Origin: Pseudomonadota bacterium
Lineage (GTDB): Bacteria > Pseudomonadota > Gammaproteobacteria > Burkholderiales > Rhodocyclaceae
Assembly: GCA_022705135.1 (NCBI GenBank)
Contig: JAKJFA010000014.1
Location: forward strand, 1-41,289
Direction of reading: 5' to 3'
DNA length: 41,289 bases
Under the pieces are notes generated by a model. The model did not search any database and was not told the DNA's origin. It saw nothing but the letters and a program-made list of their open reading frames with translations. Below are positions 7,617-15,877 of this stretch, in pieces (the stretch's first letter is position 1; each line of letters begins with the position of its first letter). A program made the translations under genes and the position numbers.

Positions 7617-8501
7617 ATGCCGGATGCCCTTCAACTCGAACGCTTGTTGCACCGGGCCGAAGTGGTGCTTTGCCGTCTTGAGGCCTGGCTGCCGCCCGCG
7701 CCTTCCTTGCCGGAATGGCAATCCGCCATCGCCTGGCGTTGGCGGCGCTCAGCCAACAACGGCTATCTGCACGCCGTCCGGCGGCCCCACTTGATCCGCC
7801 TTGCCGATCTCGATTGCATCGACGAGCAAAAGGCGCGTGTTTTGGCCAATACCCGCCAGTTTGTTGCAGGCAAGCCGGCCAACAATGTCTTGCTGACCGG
7901 CGCCCGTGGTTCGGGCAAGTCGTCGCTGGTCAAGGCCATGTTGCACGAATTTTGCGGCCGGGGTTTGCGCCTGATCGAAGTGGACAAGGAGGATCTTGTC
8001 GACCTGCCCGACATTGTTGATCTGATTGCTGGTCGCAAGGAGCGCTTTATCCTCTTCTGCGACGATCTTTCCTTTTCTGCCGGTGAGTCGTCCTACAAGG
8101 CGCTCAAGTCGGCGCTGGACGGCTCGCTGGCGGCGGCCCCGGAAAATGTGCTGATCTACGCCACCTCCAATCGCCGCCACCTGATTCCCGAATATTTTTC
8201 GGAGAACCTCGAAAGCCATCGGGTGGGCGATGAGATCCATCCAGGCGAGGCGACGGAAGAGAAAATTTCTCTTTCCGAGCGCTTTGGGCTCTGGATTTCC
8301 TTTTATCCCTTCGATCAAGAGGACTATCTGAGGATTGTTGGTCATTGGCTCAAGTCGTTTGGGGTTTCGGGCCATAATTCGGAGGCCGTCGAGCGCGAGG
8401 CGCTGAATTGGGCGATAGCGCGTGGTTCGCGCAGCGGCCGGGTGGCCTGGCAATTTGCCAAGGACTGGGCAGCCAGGCAGGGGCAACGGAAAAGGAAATG
8501 A
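7617..8501 (+). CDS. DUF815-family AAA+ ATPase
   Basis: The 294-residue product has a Walker A loop G-A-R-G-S-G-K-S-S near residue 95, a Walker B strand R-F-I-L-F-C-D-D-L-S-F, a sensor-like Y-A-T-S-N-R-R-H-L and a C-terminal region rich in R-G-x-R-S-G-R-V-A-W-Q-F, all consistent with the DUF815 ATPase group. The cellular role of the family is not established. It is 36 bases upstream of the Nudix/ThiE fusion gene, and the two are probably co-transcribed. The ATG at 7617 has no strong ribosome-binding site. Confidence 0.85.
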   Translation: MPDALQLERLLHRAEVVLCRLEAWLPPAPSLPEWQSAIAWRWRRSANNGYLHAVRRPHLIRLADLDCIDEQKARVLANTRQFVAGKPANNVLLTGARGSGKSSLVKAMLHEFCGRGLRLIEVDKEDLVDLPDIVDLIAGRKERFILFCDDLSFSAGESSYKALKSALDGSLAAAPENVLIYATSNRRHLIPEYFSENLESHRVGDEIHPGEATEEKISLSERFGLWISFYPFDQEDYLRIVGHWLKSFGVSGHNSEAVEREALNWAIARGSRSGRVAWQFAKDWAARQGQRKRK

Positions 8502-8537
8502 TCCGAGGTAAAGGCGCCGCTTTTCAGGAGGATTGCC

Positions 8538-9476
8538 ATGAACGATGAGATCGTCGATGTTGCCGCGGCCGTGCTGATGCGCGGCGACGGGAAGGAATAT
8601 CTGCTGGCGCAACGGCCGGAGGGAAAGGTCTATGCAGGATACTGGGAATTCCCGGGGGGTAAGCTGGAAGAGGGTGAAACCGTTCTTCAGGCGCTCCGAC
8701 GCGAGTTGCAGGAAGAGCTTGGAATTTCCATCGACAAGGCAACGCCCTGGTTCAGGCGGGAATTCACTTATCCACACGCCAGAGTGCGCTTGCACTTTTG
8801 GCGCGTCACCGCCTGGCAGGGCGAAATCACAGCGCATGAGCACCCTGCCATCCAATGGCTGCGTGTCGGCGGCAAGGTCAGCGTTGATCCCCTGCTGCCC
8901 GCCAATGGGCCGGTGCTGAAGGCGCTGAAATTGCCAACCGTGATGGCCATTACCAATATGTCGGAAAATGGCGAGGATGCCGAACTGGCTCGCCTGGAAG
9001 AAGCGGTCGCCGGCGGTTTGCGTCTTTTTCAGATCCGCGACAAGGGACTGCCGCCCATCGAACGGGCCTGGTTTGCTCAGGCCGCCTACGAAATGGTGCG
9101 GCACAGCGGCGCCTTGCTCTTCATTAATGACGACGAGGGGCTGGCGCGCAGCATTGGCGCCCAGGGCTTGCATTTGACTGCGAATAAGTTACACCGTTGC
9201 TGGCTGCGCCCCAATCTGGAATGGGCTGGCGCTTCCTGTCACAACGAGGAGGAAATCGAACGTGCCGTCAAACTTGACCTTGACTATATTGTTGTTGGCC
9301 CGGTGCGGTGCACGCTGAGCCACCCCGACCTTCCCACGCTGGGCTGGGAACGCTTTGCCGAACTGGCGGCGATGAGCCCGGTGCCGGTTTTTGCCCTGGG
9401 CGGAATGAAGATGGAAATGCTGGAAGAAGCGCAAGAACACGGGGCGCACGGCATTGCACTGATGCGCGGTTGGTAA
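8538..9476 (+). CDS. Nudix hydrolase (MutT-like) fused to a thiamine phosphate synthase-like domain
   Basis: Residues 1-130 form a MutT-type Nudix domain with box G-x5-E-x7-R-E-L-Q-E-E-L-G-I (about residues 37-60), expected to hydrolyse oxidised nucleotides such as 8-oxo-dGTP. Residues 135-312 resemble a ThiE/TenI TIM barrel: F-Q-I-R-D-K, I-N-D-D, G-L-H-L-T, A-S-C-H, V-V-G-P-V and F-A-L-G-G. The ThiE I-N-D-R element is I-N-D-D-E here, so synthase activity is doubtful and the second domain may be regulatory or degenerate. This fusion is known in proteobacteria. A strong AGGAGG-type site lies about 6 bases before the ATG. Confidence 0.9.
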   Translation: MNDEIVDVAAAVLMRGDGKEYLLAQRPEGKVYAGYWEFPGGKLEEGETVLQALRRELQEELGISIDKATPWFRREFTYPHARVRLHFWRVTAWQGEITAHEHPAIQWLRVGGKVSVDPLLPANGPVLKALKLPTVMAITNMSENGEDAELARLEEAVAGGLRLFQIRDKGLPPIERAWFAQAAYEMVRHSGALLFINDDEGLARSIGAQGLHLTANKLHRCWLRPNLEWAGASCHNEEEIERAVKLDLDYIVVGPVRCTLSHPDLPTLGWERFAELAAMSPVPVFALGGMKMEMLEEAQEHGAHGIALMRGW

Positions 9477-9495
9477 ACATTTCGCGGAGACTGTC

Positions 9496-10077
9496 TTGAA
9501 CCTTGACCATTTATTGACCCGAGGCCGCCTGTGGTATGGCCTATGCCTGCTCCTGCTTTTGAGCCCCATCGTCCAGGCAGATGTTTTCCGGCTCGTGCCC
9601 AAAGCCGAAAGCAGCCTACCCAGCGGAAAATTCGTTGCCGTGCAGGGCAGTGCCGGCACGGCGGGTGAGAAATTCGTCCTCGAAAACCTGAGTATTCTGC
9701 AGCCGGTTGAAGTGACCCTGCTGGCCAAGGACGACCGGGCCGAACTCAAGCTGCAGTTGGGCAAATTCGACTGGAAAAACCCCGACCGCAGTGGCTCGAC
9801 CAAAGGCAGCGGCAGCGCGACTTTTCATGTCCGCACTGAAGGCGATCTGAAGATCCAGGTCAGCGCATCACAGCCTGAAACGCCTTATCAACTCGCCGTC
9901 TGGGTTGGTGACGAAGTGCAACCCCCGATGTCGCCTGCGTTCGTCTCCAAGGAACGCTTCAAAGGCAAGTCCCTTGGCGGATTTGACTGGGGAAGTCCGG
10001 TGCTGTGGATCATTGCCTTGTTGCTAGGGGCGATTCTGGCCATCCTTATTTTTATTGTGCTCAGGGGGAAAAAATGA
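9496..10077 (+). CDS. Exported single-pass membrane protein of unknown function
   Basis: I do not recognise this family. The 193-residue protein has an N-terminal signal peptide (hydrophobic run C-L-L-L-L-L-S-P-I, likely cleavage after V-Q-A), a periplasmic region of about 120 residues that looks beta-rich, and a C-terminal membrane helix (about residues 168-190) ending R-G-K-K. It would be anchored in the inner membrane with its bulk in the periplasm. The start is TTG at 9496 with GGAGA about 6 bases upstream; no ATG is available before the signal peptide. It follows the Nudix gene by 19 bases and overlaps the next gene by 4 bases (ATGA), so the two unknown proteins are made together and may interact. 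Confidence 0.7.
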   Translation: MNLDHLLTRGRLWYGLCLLLLLSPIVQADVFRLVPKAESSLPSGKFVAVQGSAGTAGEKFVLENLSILQPVEVTLLAKDDRAELKLQLGKFDWKNPDRSGSTKGSGSATFHVRTEGDLKIQVSASQPETPYQLAVWVGDEVQPPMSPAFVSKERFKGKSLGGFDWGSPVLWIIALLLGAILAILIFIVLRGKK

Positions 10078-10730
10078 TGAGGCGCTTCGGTCGTTTCTGT
10101 TTTGCCCTGCCTGTCCTTCTGACTTTGTCGTTAGCCCAGGCGGGCCCTGCCGATCTTGCTGCCAAGGACCTCTGGAAAGCAATGGACGCTGCCGGCAAAG
10201 CCTATGACAAATCCAAGCACTGGATCGATCGCGGCAAAGCCGGGAAGGATTTGTGGGATAAATATCAACCCCTCAGCGAAGGCGACAAGCAGGCTAATCC
10301 CGACTACAACCCACCTGGCGCTCCTGAGGTGCCGACGAGTTGCGATGAATCGGAAATCGCAGGATGCAAGGATTGTTATCAGGCTGCCTACGAGAAGCTC
10401 TACAAATTGCGCAACAATTTCGAAAAGCTGCGCGCTATCAAGATCGCGACTGAAAATTTCACCAAGAGTTCCCTATCGTTTGGTGACAGCGTCTCAGGCG
10501 TGCATGGTGTCGCCGGGCTCGGCTGGCAGGCAGAGCGGCATAAGATCGAGGCTTCTTTCAAGAATTTCGAAAAGGCGTATCGAGCCAAGCATCAGGAACT
10601 GTCAGAAAAACTGAACGCGAACCTGCAGGACATCAGCCAGTGCGAAGCCAAGTATTACGGTGAGCAGGATTGGTACAACCGCTACGGTTATATGTACTTC
10701 ACCTTCATGGTGGATCGCTATCGCTGGTGA
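10074..10730 (+). CDS. Exported helical, cysteine-containing protein of unknown function
   Basis: I do not recognise this family. The 218-residue protein has a signal peptide (A-L-P-V-L-L-T-L-S-L-A-Q-A, cleavage likely before G-P-A-D), a Pro-rich stretch, a cysteine cluster (C-D-E-S-E-I-A-G-C-K-D-C-Y) and a long charged helical region with one more Cys. It ends in an aromatic tail (Y-M-Y-F-T-F-M-V-D-R-Y-R-W). No membrane anchor is seen, so it is probably soluble in the periplasm with disulfides. The ATG at 10074 overlaps the previous stop and follows AGGGGG by about 5 bases. The 3' end overlaps convergent yacG by 13 bases. Confidence 0.7.
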   Translation: MMRRFGRFCFALPVLLTLSLAQAGPADLAAKDLWKAMDAAGKAYDKSKHWIDRGKAGKDLWDKYQPLSEGDKQANPDYNPPGAPEVPTSCDESEIAGCKDCYQAAYEKLYKLRNNFEKLRAIKIATENFTKSSLSFGDSVSGVHGVAGLGWQAERHKIEASFKNFEKAYRAKHQELSEKLNANLQDISQCEAKYYGEQDWYNRYGYMYFTFMVDRYRW

Positions 10731-10960
10731 TTCGCTTCCTCGTTACCGGTAGAAGGGGCCTCGGCCTCTTCTGGCGCTTGTGCGATGCGGTAGGATTCCG
10801 TTGCCCAGGCACCCAGGTCGACCAAGCGGCAACGCTCGGAACAAAAGGGGCGGAAGGGGTTTCCTGCGGCAAATACCGTTTCTGCTCCGCATTGTGGACA
10901 GCGGACGATGCGGCCCTTGGGACTGCGCTTGGAGTCAGAGATTGCAGAAGGTGAGGTCAA
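10718..10960 (-). CDS. yacG: YacG-like zinc-ribbon protein (DNA gyrase inhibitor)
   Basis: The core I-V-R-C-P-Q-C-G and F-C-S-E-R-C-R-L-V-D-L-G-A-W match YacG, a small protein that binds one zinc ion through four cysteines and inhibits DNA gyrase through GyrB. W-A-T-E-S-Y-R-I is also typical. No ATG or GTG lies just before the conserved part. The best start is a TTG at 10958-10960, giving 80 residues and a 26-base overlap with the end of zapD; an ATC nearer the core is a remote alternative. The gene is last in the trpB2-SPOR-coaE-zapD-yacG run, and its position after zapD is usual. Confidence 0.85.
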   Translation of the reverse strand: MTSPSAISDSKRSPKGRIVRCPQCGAETVFAAGNPFRPFCSERCRLVDLGAWATESYRIAQAPEEAEAPSTGNEEANHQR

Positions 10961-11693
10961 AGGCGACGTCGTGATCGCAGCTGCGCGAGCGGGTTTCGGA
11001 ATTGGGGGGATTGGTAAACCGGATATTGAGCGCATATTTGTTGGCGCTGACTTCCGGGACGGCGCGTTCGCTGCTTTTGATGTCCAGGCGCACCATTTGC
11101 GCCGGGCCGCCACCGAGATTCAGCTGCAACTGACCATTGACGGCAAGATAGGGTTTCGGGCGGCCGCTGGCGCGCAGCAGGCGCAGCACGATGGTCAGGG
11201 CGTCACGCAGCGGCAAGAGCGGGCCGATCCAGCCGTCAAGCGACTGGCGCCGCAGGCTGGCGTCACGGCTCAGCCACCAGTGATACGAGGGCAGGTCGAA
11301 CTCACAGACGCCGCCGGGAATGCTGGCACGGCTGCGGATGCTCATCAGCCAATCGTTTTCCCGAAGGTATTGGCCGATTTTGCCGGTCATTCCGAGCAGC
11401 GCGGTGGCAGCCTGCTCAATTTCGTAGAGCGCTCCGGAAAGCGCTTCTTCCGAGATCTCGGGATTGTTGCGGTAGACCAGCAAGGCCTGACGTTGGCGCT
11501 CGAGTTCCTGGATGAGGTCCATTTTGAGGTCGGCGCGACCTGCGACTTCAAGGATTTCGAACAGGGTGGCCAGGGCGACATGGCACTCGCGCGTCCCCTC
11601 CTGCGCCGAGAAATAGAGCGATTTTTCGAACAAATCTTCCAGACGCAGCAAGGTCCGGATGCGTTCATTGAATGGATACTCGTAAGTGATCAC
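10935..11693 (-). CDS. zapD: Cell division protein ZapD
   Basis: The 252-residue protein matches the ZapD (DUF1342) family along its length: I-T-Y-E-Y-P-F-N-E-R-I-R-T-L-L-R-L-E at the start, then C-E-F-D-L-P-S-Y-H-W-W-L and A-D-L-K-M-D-L-I-Q-E-L. ZapD binds FtsZ and bundles protofilaments at the cytoplasmic face of the septal ring. The start is GTG at 11693, directly at the conserved N-terminus. It lies 60 bases after coaE and overlaps yacG, the usual proteobacterial order. Confidence 0.95.
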   Translation of the reverse strand: MITYEYPFNERIRTLLRLEDLFEKSLYFSAQEGTRECHVALATLFEILEVAGRADLKMDLIQELERQRQALLVYRNNPEISEEALSGALYEIEQAATALLGMTGKIGQYLRENDWLMSIRSRASIPGGVCEFDLPSYHWWLSRDASLRRQSLDGWIGPLLPLRDALTIVLRLLRASGRPKPYLAVNGQLQLNLGGGPAQMVRLDIKSSERAVPEVSANKYALNIRFTNPPNSETRSRSCDHDVAFDLTFCNL

Positions 11694-11753
11694 GCAAGCG
11701 CCAGGGGCCGATGGGGTAAATTTGCCCGATTCTGAGCTATTTGTGGCGAAATC

Positions 11754-12389
11754 TCAACACTTTGCCCCTGTTTTGGCGGCAAGTTTTTGCCGGGCCAGGT
11801 CCAGGTAGCGCAGGTGGAGGGCATCCACCGCCGCAGCGAGGACGGACGGTTCGGCGTTATTGTCGATGAGGTCATCCGCGATAGCCTGTCGTTGCGCGCG
11901 GTTGGCCTGGGCGGAAAGAATGGCGCGCACCTCATTTTCAGCAAGCTGGCTGCGGGCCATGACCCGCTTGACCTGAAGCGCTTCGTCGCAATCGACGACA
12001 AGTACCCGGTCGCAGTACTCTTTCCAACCCCCGGACTCGACAAGCAACGGGACGGCAAGGATGACGTAAGGAGTGCTGGCTGCTGCGCAGGCTTGCAGGG
12101 CGATGCGGGCAATGCGCGGGTGCAGGAGGGCTTCAAGCCGCTGCCGCGCCCCGGGGTCAGAAAATACCAGGCGCCGCATGGCGTTGCGGTCGAGTGCGCC
12201 GGCGCCGTCAGTGATTCCGGGGCCAAATTCGGCCACGATGACCGGCATGGCCTCGCCGCCGGCAGCGGTGAGTTGACGGGCGATTTCATCGGTGTCGATG
12301 ACGCTCACGCCACGCGCCGCAAAAAGAGCGCTCACCGTGGTTTTGCCGCTACCGATGCCGCCCGTCAGGCCGACGATAAAATCGCTCAC
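11754..12389 (-). CDS. coaE: Dephospho-CoA kinase
   Basis: The 211-residue protein opens with the P-loop V-G-L-T-G-G-I-G-S-G-K-T-T and has D-T-D-E-I-A-R, L-L-H-P-R-I and V-P-L-L-V-E-S-G, all diagnostic of CoaE. It phosphorylates the 3'-hydroxyl of dephospho-CoA, the last step of coenzyme A synthesis, in the cytoplasm. The ATG overlaps the upstream SPOR gene by 4 bases. Confidence 0.96.
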   Translation of the reverse strand: MSDFIVGLTGGIGSGKTTVSALFAARGVSVIDTDEIARQLTAAGGEAMPVIVAEFGPGITDGAGALDRNAMRRLVFSDPGARQRLEALLHPRIARIALQACAAASTPYVILAVPLLVESGGWKEYCDRVLVVDCDEALQVKRVMARSQLAENEVRAILSAQANRAQRQAIADDLIDNNAEPSVLAAAVDALHLRYLDLARQKLAAKTGAKC

Positions 12390-13102
12390 GGGCAGGCCTT
12401 GGCCTCGTATTTCAGCGAAGAAGCGGATTGTGTCGCATCAAGTAACGCCTGACGCCGAGCGGCTACTCCGCGTGCCTCGATGGCGAAGGTCTCTTTGGAG
12501 GGGTAGGGTTCGACTTTGGCGCTTCGTACCCCGGCCTCACGCAGACTGGCCAAGCGGGTTTTGGCACCGGACTCGTTCGAAAAAACACCAAGGGAAATGG
12601 CAAAGCGGTTGGCGGCGACGTCATGGACGACGATGTACTCCTTGATGCCGAGCTCTTTGAGTTCCTTCGCTTTTTTGTCCGCTTCCGCCTTGCTGGGCAG
12701 AGGACCGATTGACACCCACCAGGATTTCCCTTGGGTTTTTTCGGGGCGTTTCGTCTGTTTGAAGTCGGGGAACTTTCCCGTGAGCAGAGCCGTCAGCAGA
12801 TCCACATCCTTACCCGAGAGCTCATTCCACATCAGGCAAACTTCAGCTGGTACCGCGGCTGTGGCTTCGGGCTTTGGTTCTGTAGCGGGCGGGACGGTCT
12901 CTGTTTTTGCCCCCTCGGGCTTGGTTTCGGCCTGATTTGGTAGAGGGGGCGGCCCATCGCGCGAGACGACCCGGATGGCCTCCGGCCTAATCTGTTTTTT
13001 GAGGCGTAAGGCATCCGGGTTGTGGGGGCGGCCCAAGTAGCCTTCCGAAAAGGCGAAAAAAAGCAGATTCGCCAGGATCAGCAGGAAAATGAGCCACTTC
13101 AT
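12386..13102 (-). CDS. SPOR-domain membrane protein
   Basis: The 238-residue product has an N-terminal membrane helix (residues 1-18), a Pro/Glu-rich periplasmic linker and a C-terminal region built on a SPOR fold (W-W-V-S-I-G-P, then F-A-I-S-L-G-V-F). SPOR domains bind glycan strands denuded of stem peptides at the septum, so a septal location is likely. A conserved Cys lies in A-E-V-C-L-M-W. It starts 5 bases after the trpB2 stop and overlaps coaE by 4 bases, so all of these are probably one transcript. Confidence 0.85.
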   Translation of the reverse strand: MKWLIFLLILANLLFFAFSEGYLGRPHNPDALRLKKQIRPEAIRVVSRDGPPPLPNQAETKPEGAKTETVPPATEPKPEATAAVPAEVCLMWNELSGKDVDLLTALLTGKFPDFKQTKRPEKTQGKSWWVSIGPLPSKAEADKKAKELKELGIKEYIVVHDVAANRFAISLGVFSNESGAKTRLASLREAGVRSAKVEPYPSKETFAIEARGVAARRQALLDATQSASSLKYEAKACP

Positions 13103-13107
13103 CGTTT

Positions 13108-14452
13108 TTAGCCGACTTTCGGCAGGTGTTGCAGCGATTCGGCGATGGCCTCGGCCGGATATTCGTAGTCCTCGAGCTGGCCGGCGAAGTACTTGTCAAA
13201 CGACGCCATGTCGAAATGCCCGTGTCCGGTCAGGTTGATGAGAATGACCTTGGATTCGCCGCTGGCTTTGCAGCGCAGCGCTTCGTCGATGGCGGCGCGG
13301 ATGCCGTGACACGATTCCGGGGCCGGGACGATGCCCTCGGCGCGCGCGAACTGGACGCCGGCCTCGAAGGTGCTGATCTGCTGTACAGCCTGCGCCTCGA
13401 TCAGGCCTTCGTGCAACAGTTGCGACACCAGCGGCGAGTCGCCATGATAGCGCAGTCCGCCGGCGTGGATGCCGGGCGGCATGAAGTCGTGGCCGAGCGT
13501 ATACATCTTCATCAGGGGCGTATAGCCGGAAACGTCGCCGAAATCGTACGCGTAGGTTCCTTTTGTCAGCGTCGGGCAAGACGCCGGTTCAACGGCGACG
13601 CAGCGCAGATTGTTGGCGCGTTTGTCGCCGGCGGCTTTGTCCGCCAGGAAGGGAAAGGAAATTCCGGCAAAGCTGGAGCCGCCGCCGCAGGGTCCGAAGA
13701 TTATGTCCGGGTAGAGGCCGATTTTCTCGAACTGTTTTTTGGCTTCCTGGCCGATGACGGTCTGGTGCAACAGCACATGGTTCAGCACGGAGCCGAGGGT
13801 GTAGCAGGTATTGGCGTCGGCGACGGCTTCCTCGACCGCTTCCGAAATGGCGAGGCCTAAAGAACCCTGGTTGTTGGGGTCTTTGGCCAGGGCATCGCGT
13901 CCGGCCTGGGTGATATTGGTCGGGCTGGCAAAGACTTCAGCCCCCCAGGTTTGCATCATCGAGCGGCGGAAGGGTTTCTGCTCATAACTGACCTTGACCA
14001 TGAAAACGCGCACCCGCCAGCGCGATGGACGAACCCCACTGGCCTGCGCCGGTTTCGGTGGTCAGTTTCTTGGTGCCCGCCAGCTTGTTGAAGTAGGCCT
14101 GCGGCACCGCCGAATTGGGTTTGTGCGAGCCGGCTGGTGAAACGCCTTCGTATTTGTAGAAAATCTTGGCCGGCGTGCCGAGCGCCTGTTCCAGACGCAA
14201 AGCCCGGCACAAGGGAGAGGGACGCCATAAGGCATAGATCTGACGCACTTCATCCGGAATCGGAATCCAGCGCTCGCCCGACATTTCCTGCTCTAGTAGC
14301 GGCATCGGGAAAATGGCCGACATCTTGTCAGGTCCGACAGGATTGCCGTCCGGGCCGAGTGGCGGCAGGGGCGGGTTCTTGAAATCGGCGACGATGTTGT
14401 ACCAGTGGGTCGGAATGTCGTTCTGATCGAGCGGAACGCGCAGCGGCGTCAT
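13108..14452 (-). pseudogene. TrpB2-type tryptophan synthase beta chain, broken by an internal deletion
   Basis: Two overlapping frames together make a nearly complete TrpB2-like enzyme of about 450 residues. The 5' frame (14452-13982) holds W-R-P-S-P-L, the PLP lysine in G-V-S-P-A-G-S-H-K-P-N and [12 protein letters not shown]; it leaves the family after I-A-L-A-G-A and stops at 13982. The 3' frame (from a GTG at 14013) resumes at [14 protein letters not shown] and carries the PLP phosphate loop [11 protein letters not shown]. Homologues have about five more residues (L-F-G-L-E) at the junction, so about 20 bp appear to be missing, not just a base. The junction sequence GTGCG (14009-14013) would fit deletion between direct repeats. 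An AGGAG site precedes the ATG at 14452. PLP lysine and phosphate loop fall on separate products, so activity is unlikely. Confidence 0.85.
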
Positions 14453-14645
14453 AATGTTCTCCTGGGTTGTTCGGCAAAAAAGCGAAACTTACTCCAAAAA
14501 ACGTTTGGGGTGAAGGGCAGAAAATGGCGCAGGAATGAACCCAAGCCGTGCGCAACGCAGCAGACTGCATACGCAGCAATTTTTTCAGCGTTTCCGTAAA
14601 AAGGCTAAACTCGCAGCTTGTATTTGCCGATGAGTTCCTGTTCTG

Positions 14646-15608
14646 ATGCCCAGCGAATTCGATTTGATTGCCCGCCACTTTACCCGGCCGACGCCCATGA
14701 CGGTGCTCGGCCCCGGGGATGATTGCGCGCTGATTCAGCCGACACCGGGCAAGCAGCTTGCCGTCACCACCGACATGCTCGTCTCGGGAACGCATTTTCT
14801 GCCGCAAACCGATCCCGAACGCCTGGGCTGGAAGGCGCTGGCAGTCAATCTCTCGGATCTGGCGGCCATGGGGGCGCAGCCGCGCTGGGCAACGCTTGCC
14901 GGTAGCCTGCCTGAAGCCAATGAGGATTGGATCGCTTCTTTTTCCCGGGGGTTTTTTGATTGCGCGTCCGTTTTCAGTGTCGACATCATCGGCGGTGATA
15001 CCACGCGCGGGCCCCTCAATCTATGCGTTACCGCCATTGGTGAGGTCGAGCCCGGTCGAGCGCTGTGCCGGCATGGCGCCCAAGCGGGGGACGACATCTG
15101 GGTCTCCGGGCAGCCAGGGTTGGCGGCCTTGGGGTTGGCGCATGTGCAAGCCCGAACCCAACTGCCGGAACCCTGGCCGCATCTTTGCCAAAGAGCGCTG
15201 GAACAGCCGCAGCCGCGTGTTGCCCTCGGACTTGGCTTGGTGGGCATCGCCAGTGCCGCGATTGACATCTCCGACGGTTTACTCGCCGATCTTGGACACA
15301 TTGCCGAACGTTCTCATCTGCAAGCCATGATTTACCTGACACGATTCCCGCATCAACCCAAAGGCGTTGATCGGATCTTGGCGCTGGACTGCCTGTTGGC
15401 CGGTGGCGATGACTACGAATTGTGTTTTACGGCGCCCGTCCGCCAGAGATCAACAATTGCTGCATTGGCTGCCCGTCTTGAGCTCCCTCTGTGGCGCATC
15501 GGCGAAATGACCGCCGCGGCGGAGGGAGAAGCGGGCAAGGTCAGCGTCCTCGACGCGGGTGGTCAGCCTCTTTCCTTTTTACATCGAGGCTTTGACCATT
15601 TTGGCTAG
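14646..15608 (+). CDS. thiL: Thiamine-monophosphate kinase
   Basis: The 320-residue protein starts E-F-D-L-I-A-R-H-F and has G-P-G-D-D-C-A, T-T-D-M-L-V-S-G-T-H-F, G-W-K-A-L-A-V-N-L-S-D-L-A-A-M-G-A, G-G-D-T-T-R-G, D-I-S-D-G-L and A-G-G-D-D-Y-E-L-C-F, the full motif series of ThiL. It phosphorylates thiamine monophosphate to the diphosphate with ATP and Mg2+. The stop TAG (15606-15608) is contributed by the left terminal repeat of the inserted MITE-like element; removing the element gives TAA at the same place, so the protein is unchanged. Confidence 0.96.
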   Translation: MPSEFDLIARHFTRPTPMTVLGPGDDCALIQPTPGKQLAVTTDMLVSGTHFLPQTDPERLGWKALAVNLSDLAAMGAQPRWATLAGSLPEANEDWIASFSRGFFDCASVFSVDIIGGDTTRGPLNLCVTAIGEVEPGRALCRHGAQAGDDIWVSGQPGLAALGLAHVQARTQLPEPWPHLCQRALEQPQPRVALGLGLVGIASAAIDISDGLLADLGHIAERSHLQAMIYLTRFPHQPKGVDRILALDCLLAGGDDYELCFTAPVRQRSTIAALAARLELPLWRIGEMTAAAEGEAGKVSVLDAGGQPLSFLHRGFDHFG

Positions 15609-15632
15609 GGCGTGTTCGCATTCGATTGGCGG
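15606..15632 (+). repeat. Left terminal inverted repeat of the MITE-like element
   Basis: The first 12 bases, TAGGGCGTGTTC, pair perfectly with the right end; the inner 15 bases match with a few mismatches. The TAG is the stop codon of thiL. Confidence 0.75.
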
Positions 15633-15849
15633 ATGGCGTTGTGCCGGCAGGCGAGGGGCTGCTCGGCGCGAGGTGCAGGCAATGGTCATTCCCTTGCCAA
15701 GCCGAGCAACAACGCAGACACCGCCTGCCGACGCAACCCGAAGGGCAAGGGCTTGCCAGTGCGCATTGCGGCGTTGCCGCTCGCTGACGTGGAATAACCA
15801 CGCTGCGCTCGCGGCGCCTTGCACTGTATCTCTGTCAAACCCTTGCGCC

Positions 15850-15877
15850 GCCGTCAACTGAATGAGAACACGCCCTA
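15850..15877 (-). repeat. Right terminal inverted repeat of the MITE-like element
   Basis: It ends GAACACGCCCTA (15866-15877), the reverse complement of the left end. The ATG at 15862-15864, now the best start of pgpA, lies inside this repeat. Confidence 0.75.

Larger units (their letters stand above)
15606..15877. mobile_element. MITE-like non-autonomous element between thiL and pgpA
   Basis: The 272-bp segment is bounded by imperfect terminal inverted repeats: TAGGGCGTGTTC at the left end and GAACACGCCCTA at the right are exact reverse complements, and similarity continues inward (CATTC, TTG, CGG) to about 27 bases. Each end carries a TA, consistent with a TA target duplication as made by IS630/Tc1-mariner transposases. 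There is no transposase; the interior is GC-rich and open in several frames. Excision leaving one TA would restore direct thiL-pgpA adjacency. I infer a miniature element mobilised in trans. Family assignment is tentative. Confidence 0.75.

Noticed and set aside
7749..9173. A 474-residue minus-strand frame
   Set aside because: It is antisense to the DUF815 and Nudix genes, both of which have clear motifs and ribosome-binding or coupling signals.
13108..14013. The 3' trpB2 frame as an independent gene from its GTG
   Set aside because: It would begin in the middle of the catalytic domain and lacks the PLP lysine, and no ribosome-binding site is visible.
15579..15857. Open frames inside the MITE-like element (for example a 92-residue minus-strand frame)
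   Set aside because: Several frames are open at once because of high GC. None resembles a transposase, and none has a start signal.
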